From NCBI GenBank assembly GCA_052031065.1, contig JBPEXY010000235.1, positions 1 to 14,229 on the forward strand: a stretch of 14,229 nucleotides of DNA, given 5' to 3'. Source of the stretch: JBPEXY01 sp052031065. GTDB taxonomy: Bacteria; Pseudomonadota; Gammaproteobacteria; Immundisolibacterales; Immundisolibacteraceae. Positions 1-7,133 of the stretch are shown here, piece by piece. The position numbers were made by a program, and so were the translations under genes. A model generated the notes under the pieces. It did not search any database and was not told the DNA's origin. It saw only the letters and a program-made list of their open reading frames with translations. Numbering within the stretch: position 1 is the stretch's first letter; every line of letters begins with the position of its first letter.

Positions 1-24
1 CAGCCACGAATCGATATCACTCAA
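1..24 (-). CDS. Possible 5' end of a further gene downstream of rmlD (partial)
   Basis: Downstream of the rmlD stop the minus strand shows a Shine-Dalgarno-like GGAG, seven bases, then a TTG codon at 24-22. An open frame runs from there to the window edge, reading M-S-D-I-D-S-W-L. It would be the next gene of the rml operon, 23 bases after the rmlD stop codon. Only eight codons are visible, so no function can be given. rmlB would be a logical neighbour, but this start does not resemble the usual RmlB N-terminus, which carries a GxxGxxG loop near residue 10. The call rests only on the ribosome-binding site, the spacing and the open frame. Confidence 0.3.
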
Positions 25-47
25 GTCACTGCTCCAGAAAGTTCAAA

Positions 48-917
48 CTACCGCTGGTTAACCAGTTGGCTGAGGGTAGCGCGCAATCCTTCGCGCCAAT
101 GGTGTTGGGGCAGCCCACTCAACTGATAGCTTGCGGTACTATCGAGAACCGAATAGGGAGGACGGGCAGCCTGCTGGGGATAATCCGCCGAGTTGATCGG
201 CCGGATGAGTATCGGGCGCTCAAGCACGCCGGTTGCTAAAGCTTCTTCCATGATCGCCACCGCGAAGTCATACCAGCTGGCCACACCACAATCAGACCAA
301 TGCATTACCGGCGGAGATTTGTGCTCGGCAACCCACCACAGAAAACCGGCAAGCCCTGCACAGTGAGTGGGTGTGCCGACCTGATCCGCAACAACCGATA
401 GCTCCTGCCGTTCAGCCATCAAACGCAACATGGTCAACATAAAATTGTTGCCGCTGGCGGAATAGAGCCAGCTGGTGCGGATAATGCTGTGCCGGCCCGG
501 CAGGCCTTTCTGGAGCGCCACCTCCCCCGCCAGTTTGGATCGGCCATATGCACATTGTGGATTAGTTGCAGCAGCTGGCTCGTAGGGATGACATGCCCGA
601 CCATCAAACACGTAGTCCGTTGAAACGTGCACTACCCTGGCGCTGCTAGCGGCCACCGCTTCGACCAGACCGGCGACGGCTTGATGATTAACCGCGTCTG
701 CTACGACCGTTTCTGACTCCGCACCCTCAACATTGGTATAGGCCGAGCAATTGAGCACGATAGCTATATTTCGGTCACCAATACACTGGCGAACCCGGTC
801 AGTCTGCTGTAGGTCCAGTTCCGCGCGCGAGGGGGCGTATAGCTCGACTGTCGCCGGCACGATCTCTTGTACACTTTGACCAAGCTGGCCGCTGCCGCCC
901 AGTAGCAGTACCTTCAT
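48..917 (-). CDS. rmlD: dTDP-4-dehydrorhamnose reductase RmlD
   Basis: This enzyme performs the last step of dTDP-L-rhamnose synthesis in the cytoplasm: NAD(P)H-dependent reduction of dTDP-4-dehydro-L-rhamnose. The 289-residue protein is a full-length short-chain dehydrogenase of the extended type. The nucleotide-binding loop GGSGQLG is at residues 7-13, STDYVFDG starts at residue 99, and the catalytic pair is Y124/K128 in YGRSK. I chose the ATG at 917 because the protein then begins M-K-V-L-L-L-G as in the family and an AGAGAG purine stretch lies just upstream. The longer frame from 935 would add six residues (MGREST) that do not look like part of the family. It is third in an rmlA-rmlC-rmlD run, 24 bases after the rmlC stop. 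The RmlD assignment is firm; the substrate is taken from the family and its neighbours. Confidence 0.95.
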   Translation of the reverse strand: MKVLLLGGSGQLGQSVQEIVPATVELYAPSRAELDLQQTDRVRQCIGDRNIAIVLNCSAYTNVEGAESETVVADAVNHQAVAGLVEAVAASSARVVHVSTDYVFDGRACHPYEPAAATNPQCAYGRSKLAGEVALQKGLPGRHSIIRTSWLYSASGNNFMLTMLRLMAERQELSVVADQVGTPTHCAGLAGFLWWVAEHKSPPVMHWSDCGVASWYDFAVAIMEEALATGVLERPILIRPINSADYPQQAARPPYSVLDSTASYQLSGLPQHHWREGLRATLSQLVNQR

Positions 918-941
918 CGTTGACTCTCTGCCCATTCGGGG

Positions 942-1484
942 TTACGCAAAGGTAGGGGAGCTTGCGATGGTATTACCAGCGAGATCCTTATCCGAAAGCA
1001 GCGCCATCTCAGGCATAGGCCATTCAATGGCTAGCTCCGGATCATTCCACAGTAGCGAATACTCATCTTCCGGGGCGTAATACTCCGTACACTTGTAGAC
1101 CATCTCCGCCACTTCGCTGGTAACCTGAAACCCGTGAGCCATTCCAGGTGGCACCCATAACATCTGGTGATTCTCAGCCGACAGCGTAACGGCGTGCCAC
1201 CGGCCAAAGGTCGGCGAACTGCGACGTAGATCAACGATTACGTCAAATATCTCACCAACCACACAACGGACCAGCTTGCCCTGTGGGCGATTCAGCTGGA
1301 AATGAAGTCCACGCAGTACCCCTCTTGTCGAGCGGCTGTGGTTGTCTTGCACGAATTCTGGGCCTATACCTTTTTCCCGGTACTGGTCCTGGCGCCAGCT
1401 CTCGAAGAAAAAACCACGCTGGTCACCGAAAACATCGGGGGTAATCAATAAAGCGTCTTGAACTCGCAGCGCTTCAAATTTCAT
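942..1484 (-). CDS. rmlC: dTDP-4-dehydrorhamnose 3,5-epimerase RmlC
   Basis: RmlC epimerises dTDP-4-keto-6-deoxyglucose at C3 and C5, the third step of dTDP-L-rhamnose synthesis. The 180-residue cupin is the usual family length. It shows the signature RGVLRGLHFQ with catalytic His61, the VDLR segment with the partner Asp, and the YKCTEYYAPEDE segment carrying the conserved Tyr. The ATG at 1484 gives the normal N-terminus M-K-F-E-A-L and has an AGG nine bases upstream. A TTG nine bases further out (1493) would sit directly on that ribosome-binding site, so I rejected it. It is the middle gene of rmlA-rmlC-rmlD, starting 15 bases after the rmlA stop, and is probably co-transcribed and perhaps translationally linked. 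Confidence 0.95.
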   Translation of the reverse strand: MKFEALRVQDALLITPDVFGDQRGFFFESWRQDQYREKGIGPEFVQDNHSRSTRGVLRGLHFQLNRPQGKLVRCVVGEIFDVIVDLRRSSPTFGRWHAVTLSAENHQMLWVPPGMAHGFQVTSEVAEMVYKCTEYYAPEDEYSLLWNDPELAIEWPMPEMALLSDKDLAGNTIASSPTFA

Positions 1485-1499
1485 TGACGACAACCTGCT

Positions 1500-2375
1500 T
1501 CAAAACGAGGGGACCACCAGAATCGACTGCAAATACTGCTGGTAATCATTTGCTGTCATGTTGGCCACAATCTCAGCAAGCTGATTTTTATCAAGCCAGC
1601 CTTTACGATAGGCCAGTTCCTCAGGACAGGCTATTTTAAGGCCCTGGCGTTCTTCAACCACCTTGATAAAGTTGGCTGCATCAAGCAGCGACTGGTGGGT
1701 TCCGGTATCGAGCCAGGCCGTACCACGGCCAAGTAGTTCCACCTGTAGCTGTTGCTGTTCAAGATAAACGCGATTCAGATCCGTAATCTCGTACTCTCCA
1801 CGAGCGGAGGGTGTTAGCGACCTGGCAATATCGACTACCTGGCTGTCGTAAAAATAGAGGCCGGTGACGGCATAGTTTGATTGCGGTCGCTCCGGCTTTT
1901 CCTGAATATCGACAACCTGGCGTTGTTGATTAAAACTCAACACCCCATAGCGCTGCGGATCCTTCACGTAATAGCCAAACACCACCGCTCCGGTTTCAAC
2001 CTCAGCTGCGCGGCGCAGCTGCTCTGACAGACCATGGCCGTAGAAAATGTTGTCACCCAGCACCAGACAGACCTGATCACCATCAATGAAATCAGCGCCA
2101 ATGGTAAATGCTTGCGCCAGACCATCTGGCGATGGCTGTTCTGCAAAAGCAAATGAAACACCCCATTTCGAACCGTCGCCCAGCAACTGGCGATACGCCG
2201 GCAGGGAAACCGGGTCGGAGATAATCAGAATCTCTCGGATTCCCGCCTGCATCAAGGTAGATACTGGGTAGTAGATCATCGGTTTGTCGTATACCGGCAG
2301 CAGCTGCTTACTGATATGAAGCGTTAACGGCTGCAGCCGCGTGCCCGAACCACCGGCCAGAACTATCCCTTTCAC
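1500..2375 (-). CDS. rmlA: Glucose-1-phosphate thymidylyltransferase RmlA
   Basis: RmlA joins dTTP and glucose-1-phosphate to dTDP-glucose, the committed first step of the rhamnose pathway. From the GTG at 2375 the protein is 291 residues, the normal length for RmlA. The nucleotide-binding signature GGSGTRL is at residues 8-14, followed by Lys23, the EQPSPDGLAQA segment, the metal-binding LGDNIFYG and the late DTGTHQSLLDAANFI motif. An open frame continues upstream to an ATG at 2495, but those 40 extra residues have no family counterpart and cover the promoter region. AGGA six bases before the GTG supports the shorter form. It is the first gene of the rml run and diverges from gatB. rmlB is not beside it in this window. 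Confidence 0.95.
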   Translation of the reverse strand: MKGIVLAGGSGTRLQPLTLHISKQLLPVYDKPMIYYPVSTLMQAGIREILIISDPVSLPAYRQLLGDGSKWGVSFAFAEQPSPDGLAQAFTIGADFIDGDQVCLVLGDNIFYGHGLSEQLRRAAEVETGAVVFGYYVKDPQRYGVLSFNQQRQVVDIQEKPERPQSNYAVTGLYFYDSQVVDIARSLTPSARGEYEITDLNRVYLEQQQLQVELLGRGTAWLDTGTHQSLLDAANFIKVVEERQGLKIACPEELAYRKGWLDKNQLAEIVANMTANDYQQYLQSILVVPSF

Positions 2376-2445
2376 GCCATTTCCTATGTGTAAGTTGAGT
2401 GAGTGAATCCAGACCGAATCAGCCAAGAAACCAGTAACTCCAGTT

Positions 2446-2472
2446 TTGACAACAGTATAATCGGTATATAGT
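2446..2472 (+). promoter_or_regulatory. Candidate sigma-70 promoter for gatB
   Basis: TTGACA (2446-2451) matches the -35 consensus exactly, and TATAGT (2467-2472) matches the -10 consensus at five of six bases. The 15-base spacer is shorter than the preferred 17, so the pairing is tentative. Transcription would start near 2480, about 45 bases before the gatB ATG. Confidence 0.4.
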
Positions 2473-2512
2473 CCCCCCCGAACAAAACCCTGCATTTAAC
2501 GCCTAAAAACAG

Positions 2513-2522
2513 AAGGAAAGGA
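2513..2522 (+). promoter_or_regulatory. Strong ribosome-binding site of gatB
   Basis: AAGGAAAGGA precedes the ATG at 2526. The first AAGGA sits eight bases before the start codon, the optimal distance. This fixes the gatB start. Confidence 0.7.
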
Positions 2523-2525
2523 TCC

Positions 2526-3965
2526 ATGGAATGGCAAGCTGTAATTGGCCTTGAGGTCCATGTTCAGCTCACCTGCAGTCAAAGCAAGCTGTTTTCCGGC
2601 GCTGCTACCCATTATGGCAGCGCTGCCAACACCCAGGCCTGCGCAGTCGATATCGCTCTTCCCGGAGTGTTACCTGTACTGAACCGCAAACCGGTAGAAG
2701 CCGCCATTAAGCTTGCCATGGCGATAGACGCAACGATTGACCAACATTCCGTATTCGCGCGGAAAAACTACTTCTACCCCGATCTGCCCAAAGGCTACCA
2801 GATCAGCCAGTATGAGCGGCCTATCGTTCATGATGGGCATCTGGATATATTGCTCAGCAACGGCGAGCATAAGCGCATTGGTGTGACCCGCGCTCATCTT
2901 GAAGAAGACGCCGGAAAATCCTTGCACGAGGATTTTGACGGACAAACTGGTATTGACCTCAACCGTGCCGGCACTCCGCTGCTGGAAATTGTCTCCGAGC
3001 CTGATTTACGCTCTGCCGCAGAGGCGGTCAGCTACTTAAAGAAGCTCCACTCACTGGTCCGTTATCTTGGAATCAGCGACGGCAACATGCAGGAAGGATC
3101 ATTCCGTTGCGATGCGAACGTATCGGTGCGTCCCGCAGGACAGACGGAACTCGGTACCCGTACCGAATGCAAAAATATCAACTCGTTTCGCTTTGTAGAA
3201 AAAGCCATCAACCACGAGATCGAACGCCAGATCGACATTCTCGAAGAGGGCGGTAACGTCATTCAGGAAACCCGCCTCTACGACCCAGACGCCGATGAAA
3301 CCCGGCCGATGCGCAGCAAGGAAGAGGCCAACGACTACCGTTACTTCCCCGACCCGGACCTGTTACCAGTATCGATTGACCAGAACTGGATCGATGAAAT
3401 AGCCGCTACGATCCCCGAGCTGCCAGATGCAAAAACGAAACGGTTTATAAAACAGTTCAAACTCAAAGCAGACGACGCGGAGCAGCTCACCAGCGACCAG
3501 GAGCTGGCCAGTTATTTTGAAGCCAGCCTGGAGAGTTTTGGTGAACAACCGCAGATCACTGCCAACTGGATACTCGGCGACCTGCTCGGCCAACTCAACC
3601 GGGAAGATCTTTCGATCGAACAAGCACCAGTCAACCCGGCGCAACTGGCTGGCCTGGTAGAACGAATTACCGACAACACCATCAGCGGCAAAATCGGCAA
3701 GCAGGTATTTCAGGAGCTCTGGCAGGGGGGCGAATCTGCTGATGCGGTGATAGCGGCCAAAGGGCTGAAACAGATCACCGATACCGGCGCGCTCGAAAAA
3801 CTGGTGGAAGAAACCATTGCAGCGCACCCCCAACAGGCTGAAGAACTACGCGGTGGTAAAGAGAAGCTGATGGGCTTTTTCGTCGGTCAGATCATGAAGA
3901 AAACCCAGGGCAAGGCCAACCCCGGAGAAGTAAATCGGATTCTGCGCGACCAGGTGATGAAGTAA
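2526..3965 (+). CDS. gatB: Asp-tRNA(Asn)/Glu-tRNA(Gln) amidotransferase subunit B
   Basis: GatB is the tRNA-binding and kinase subunit of GatCAB. The complex converts Glu-tRNA(Gln) and/or Asp-tRNA(Asn) to Gln-tRNA(Gln) and Asn-tRNA(Asn), using ammonia made by GatA. The 479-residue protein is full length. The GatB N-terminal catalytic domain occupies roughly residues 1-290, with GLEVHVQL at the N-terminus, ARKNYFYPDLPKGYQISQYE, DLNRAGTPLLEIVSEPD, GNMQEGSFRCDANVSVRP and the DETRPMRSKEEANDYRYFPD region. The GatB/YqeY-like tRNA-binding domain fills about residues 330-478. The start has a strong ribosome-binding site and the expected M-E-W-Q-A-V-I-G. It is unusual that gatC and gatA are not directly upstream; instead the gene diverges from rmlA and faces an acyltransferase. 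The partner genes must lie elsewhere. The gene itself looks intact and functional. Confidence 0.97.
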   Translation: MEWQAVIGLEVHVQLTCSQSKLFSGAATHYGSAANTQACAVDIALPGVLPVLNRKPVEAAIKLAMAIDATIDQHSVFARKNYFYPDLPKGYQISQYERPIVHDGHLDILLSNGEHKRIGVTRAHLEEDAGKSLHEDFDGQTGIDLNRAGTPLLEIVSEPDLRSAAEAVSYLKKLHSLVRYLGISDGNMQEGSFRCDANVSVRPAGQTELGTRTECKNINSFRFVEKAINHEIERQIDILEEGGNVIQETRLYDPDADETRPMRSKEEANDYRYFPDPDLLPVSIDQNWIDEIAATIPELPDAKTKRFIKQFKLKADDAEQLTSDQELASYFEASLESFGEQPQITANWILGDLLGQLNREDLSIEQAPVNPAQLAGLVERITDNTISGKIGKQVFQELWQGGESADAVIAAKGLKQITDTGALEKLVEETIAAHPQQAEELRGGKEKLMGFFVGQIMKKTQGKANPGEVNRILRDQVMK

Positions 3966-4109
3966 CTCTGCTCCAAACTACTGTTGTACAAACGCATCAG
4001 TCAGGCAGACCAGGGAGATACGCTCGTTTGGCAAAACACCGAAACCGCTGTGTGATCGTACAGGCACTTTTTCCAATTCAACCATTAGCAGCAGGACGGC
4101 TTATCCATA
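3966..4109. other. Convergent intergenic spacer, no clear terminator
   Basis: These 144 bases separate the convergent ends of gatB and the acyltransferase gene. I found no GC-rich hairpin followed by a T-run on either strand. CAAACG and CGTTTG form a weak inverted repeat separated by about 30 bases, and CTGT/ACAG lies just before a five-T stretch; neither is a convincing terminator. No reading frame of note is present. Confidence 0.5.
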
Positions 4110-6101
4110 CTAGACTCTTGGGACGCTCATGGATATGTCATTGTTCCGATCCGTTTCCAGAAGGGTCCCAAAAGTAGCTCGATAGCGATACCCCAGCAAC
4201 TTTGCACCAATAGCATTCAGATGATCCCTGTCACGGTAGAGTGGCGTACCATCAATCAATACTTCGCAACTCCCTTCATTGCACAGTACTGCAGATGGAT
4301 CCAATACTATCAGCGACGGAAACTCTCCCTTTAGAGCGGAAAATATAGCATCGACGGTTTTGCGCTGATCTTTTAGCCGCGCCTCCGGTACCAGACAAGG
4401 ATCGGTATCGTTCAGCAGGGCTCGCTTGTAAGAACATTTCTGAGTCTGCCTCTGGATTGTCAGATTATCTTTGACCAAGACCGGCCTGATGCCTTCCGAG
4501 ACGATCTTTTCGATAGTTATCCTTAACGCATTTTCAAGGACATTGTTACTAGCTTCAACCGATCGGTTCTTTTCATGTTCAGTGGTAAGAAAATAGGTGC
4601 CTAGCTTAAGCTCAGGTAACGCCCAGTAAGCCGCCAGAAAGACAAAATCTATACCTGCCAGGTTATTAAAAACCTCAGTATTTCTCTCCTCACAATTCGA
4701 GAGTGTTTCGACCTGGCCATTGGCCTTTTTTGTTACCGGAACCACACCCAATAGCGGTGGGCATGCACCATCCGTCCTTGACACTAGCGCGAACTCTGAC
4801 TGATCTCGACGGAGCATTTCGACAAAGGGTCCCAAATGCTCTGCATGCGAATCGCCTACAAGCAACACCCTCTTGCAGAGGCTTTCCTGAACATCCGGAC
4901 ACTGTTCTTCATAACTATCAGGGCGACTTTCAATCGCAGCGATCAAGTCCCGCTTCTGGCCAAACCTAGAAGGCCATCCCTCAGTGGCATCAAGCAGCAG
5001 AAACACGATGAGGAGAATTGAGAAGGGAAATACATATAGCCACCCAAAAGTCTGACCACTTTCTCTGCGCCAGCTATATCGAAAAGGTTGTTCGATGAAC
5101 TTTAGCGAGATAATTGCCAAAAGAAATGAAAGCAGCACGGCGTAAAACAACTGCTCATTGGTCAGCGCACCCTCGCGATAACGCCAGAACGCTAGCACTG
5201 GCCAGTGCCAAAGATAGAGGGAGTAGGAAAGCTGGCCAACCCAGACCATGCCCTGCAACGATAAGGCGCGTGAAGCCAGGTTTTCGGTGCGACCAACATG
5301 CACAAGCAGCGCCGTCGCCACACACACCACTAATGCATTCACTCCCGGAAATGTAGTCTCATCGCTAAACAGAAAACCGGTGGCAAAGAGTGCAAACAGC
5401 GCCAATAATGCCACTACATTTGCTGTAGCGACCTTTGGCTGTGGCAGGTGAGCTCCGCTAAAAACTAGTACCGAACCGATCATTAATTCTATAAACCGAG
5501 CAGGCAACAAATAGTATGCGGCCGTCGAGTTGTTGACTGCCTGCCACTGAGAAACGCTCAACATGAGCACCACGATAACTGTTAGCAACGAAACTTTCGT
5601 AACAGACGAACGGAAGCGAAAAAACAACACCAGAAACGCAGGCCAAACCAAATAAAACTGCTCCTCTACAGAAAGGGACCAGATATGTAAGAGCGGAATT
5701 TCTGACGACTCGGGAGCGAAATATCCGTCGGTGGTGTTTTCAATATAAAAATTGCCGAGCGATATAAACCCTAATCCAGCAAGCTTGGCGTGGTAGAGAA
5801 AATCTTGAGGCAATAACAGGTAGTAACCTACAACCAGGCTCGCCAACGACATAGCGGTAAACGCCGGCACCAGGCGTCTAATTCGCCTCACGTAGAACTC
5901 GCGAAAACGGAAACGTCCCGTTGAAATACTTTGAACCAGTTGATTGGTGATCAAATATCCAGAAAGCACAAAGAAGATATCAACACCAATAAAGCCGCCC
6001 GGCAGCCATCCCAATTCAGTGTGGTAAAGAACCACGTAGAGAACGGCAATAGCCCTGAGACCATCAATATCTGGCCGATATTCCTGGCCCACTGTATTCA
6101 C
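4110..6101 (-). CDS. OafA-type O-acyltransferase with C-terminal SGNH domain
   Basis: This is a membrane acyltransferase-3 protein fused to an SGNH hydrolase-like domain, the architecture of O-antigen acetyltransferases such as OafA. The first ~370 residues are the multi-pass membrane domain, with the signature YHTELGWLPGGFIGVDIFF (conserved His27) and RRIRRLVPA near residues 72-80. The SGNH domain starts near residue 410 with VLLVGDSHA (nucleophile Ser418) and ends with DRDHLN (Asp624/His627). By family analogy it passes acyl groups across the inner membrane and O-acylates a periplasmic glycan; acceptor and acyl group are unknown. The likely start is a GTG at 6101, six bases after the upstream glycosyltransferase stop, with only a weak ribosome-binding site; a GTG at 6092 is an alternative. 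It is the last gene of the LPS run. Its base composition is visibly AT-richer than its neighbours, suggesting separate acquisition. Confidence 0.9.
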   Translation of the reverse strand: MNTVGQEYRPDIDGLRAIAVLYVVLYHTELGWLPGGFIGVDIFFVLSGYLITNQLVQSISTGRFRFREFYVRRIRRLVPAFTAMSLASLVVGYYLLLPQDFLYHAKLAGLGFISLGNFYIENTTDGYFAPESSEIPLLHIWSLSVEEQFYLVWPAFLVLFFRFRSSVTKVSLLTVIVVLMLSVSQWQAVNNSTAAYYLLPARFIELMIGSVLVFSGAHLPQPKVATANVVALLALFALFATGFLFSDETTFPGVNALVVCVATALLVHVGRTENLASRALSLQGMVWVGQLSYSLYLWHWPVLAFWRYREGALTNEQLFYAVLLSFLLAIISLKFIEQPFRYSWRRESGQTFGWLYVFPFSILLIVFLLLDATEGWPSRFGQKRDLIAAIESRPDSYEEQCPDVQESLCKRVLLVGDSHAEHLGPFVEMLRRDQSEFALVSRTDGACPPLLGVVPVTKKANGQVETLSNCEERNTEVFNNLAGIDFVFLAAYWALPELKLGTYFLTTEHEKNRSVEASNNVLENALRITIEKIVSEGIRPVLVKDNLTIQRQTQKCSYKRALLNDTDPCLVPEARLKDQRKTVDAIFSALKGEFPSLIVLDPSAVLCNEGSCEVLIDGTPLYRDRDHLNAIGAKLLGYRYRATFGTLLETDRNNDISMSVPRV

Positions 6102-6107
6102 GACTGA

Positions 6108-7133
6108 TTAACCCGGTTCTCCGTAGGGGCACAGACCATTTAGCGAAGAAATCATCTGTTTCGCATTGGCTGATACCGTGTAACCGCCCTGAACCAGCCT
6201 TTGTCGACCCGCCTCGCCCATTCGACGCCGTTGATGCTCGTCACCACTCAGGCTCAACAAGACCTCACACCATTGCGCTACACCGTTAACCACAAACCCG
6301 GTTTGCCGATGACTCACCATAACCTCATTCACCCCTACCGCATCGGTCACCACCGGCAAACCGGCGGCCATATATTGCAGCACCTTGAGACCGCACTTGC
6401 CGCGCGTCCAGTCATTATCCAACAGTGGCGCCAAACCGATATGTGCAGTTGCCAGCGCTTCAGCCTCGTTTTGCTCGCTCCAGGGAATGGCTAACTGTGG
6501 AAGCTGCAGACCTTCGAGTTCGAAATCGGCAACGATCTTCAGGCGTATGTTTGAACGCTCCTCCGCCAGCTGATTCAGCACCGGAATCAGCGTCTGTAGA
6601 TACTTACGAGTGGATCGACTACCGATCCAGACCAGATCAATCCAGCCCTCTCCGTCCGGTTGCTGCGACGCCAGCGGATATCTCTGCTCGTCGACCACCG
6701 TGGGCACCAGTTGCACGTCGCAATTAATTTTTTCTGCCCACTGCTGAAGATACGAATTACCCGCCCAGACCTGATCACAGCAACGGATCATGCGCGCAAA
6801 CCGTCTATAACGAGTCCTGGAGCCCTTTCCACTGCTGGCAACAAAAATGGCGTCATCGAAATCGAACAACAACCTTTTCGACGCGCGCTTTAGTAACCGG
6901 GTCACCAGCGGGCCAAAGGTCTTGCGCAGCACCAGCACAACATCTGCGGCCTGTGCCATTTGTAGCATTTGTCCGCGACTGGCTTGCCCGTCCCCGACCG
7001 CAAGGACAATCATTTCCCATCCCGCTGCAGCGAGCCGGTCTCGAAACTGGCCCGCCCGATAGCGGGTCGAGCTGCCATGCTGGTCCTTGGCGATCACCAG
7101 TAACGTGCGACTACCGTTATTGCTGTTTTTCAT
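6108..7133 (-). CDS. Glycosyltransferase, GT4-like (GT-B fold)
   Basis: A 341-residue cytoplasmic glycosyltransferase without signal peptide or membrane segments. The N-terminal half contains STRYRAGQFRDRL (about residues 22-34) and the FDFDDAIF segment around residues 90-97 seen in many GT4-like enzymes. The C-terminal half carries GKCGLKVLQYMAAGLPVV at about residues 245-262, the donor-sugar nucleotide site; this subgroup has Lys where classical GT4 enzymes have the E-x7-E pair. Donor and acceptor cannot be told from sequence. I chose the ATG at 7133, which overlaps the end of the methyltransferase gene by 17 bases. A GTG at 7154 would add seven residues and has no ribosome-binding site. 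Position in an LPS core operon suggests it adds a sugar to the core or O-antigen, perhaps in the role filled by WapH in Pseudomonas, but that is a guess from context. Confidence 0.85.
   Translation of the reverse strand: MKNSNNGSRTLLVIAKDQHGSSTRYRAGQFRDRLAAAGWEMIVLAVGDGQASRGQMLQMAQAADVVLVLRKTFGPLVTRLLKRASKRLLFDFDDAIFVASSGKGSRTRYRRFARMIRCCDQVWAGNSYLQQWAEKINCDVQLVPTVVDEQRYPLASQQPDGEGWIDLVWIGSRSTRKYLQTLIPVLNQLAEERSNIRLKIVADFELEGLQLPQLAIPWSEQNEAEALATAHIGLAPLLDNDWTRGKCGLKVLQYMAAGLPVVTDAVGVNEVMVSHRQTGFVVNGVAQWCEVLLSLSGDEHQRRRMGEAGRQRLVQGGYTVSANAKQMISSLNGLCPYGEPG

Larger units (their letters stand above)
2376..2525. promoter_or_regulatory. Divergent promoter region between rmlA and gatB
   Basis: This 150-bp spacer must hold the start signals for gatB (right) and the rml genes (left). 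For gatB, TTGACA at 2446-2451 is a perfect -35 box, with TATAGT at 2467-2472 only 15 bases away; a perfect TATAAT at 2456-2461 lacks a good -35. On the minus strand TATACT (2459-2454) could serve rmlA, but its -35 is poor. A run of seven C lies at 2473-2479. I saw no operator repeat or riboswitch. Confidence 0.5.

Noticed and set aside
2376..2495. N-terminal extension of RmlA to an ATG at 2495
   Set aside because: The 40 added residues have no counterpart in RmlA proteins and cover the promoter region. The GTG at 2375 has a proper ribosome-binding site and gives the usual N-terminus.
3363..3833. Minus-strand open frame of 156 codons inside gatB
   Set aside because: It is antisense to the conserved C-terminal domain of gatB, has no ribosome-binding site that I could see, and has no recognisable motif.
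3986..4065. Possible bidirectional terminator between gatB and the acyltransferase gene
   Set aside because: The best inverted repeats are only four to six bases, with a long loop or no T-run after a stable stem, so I did not annotate a terminator.
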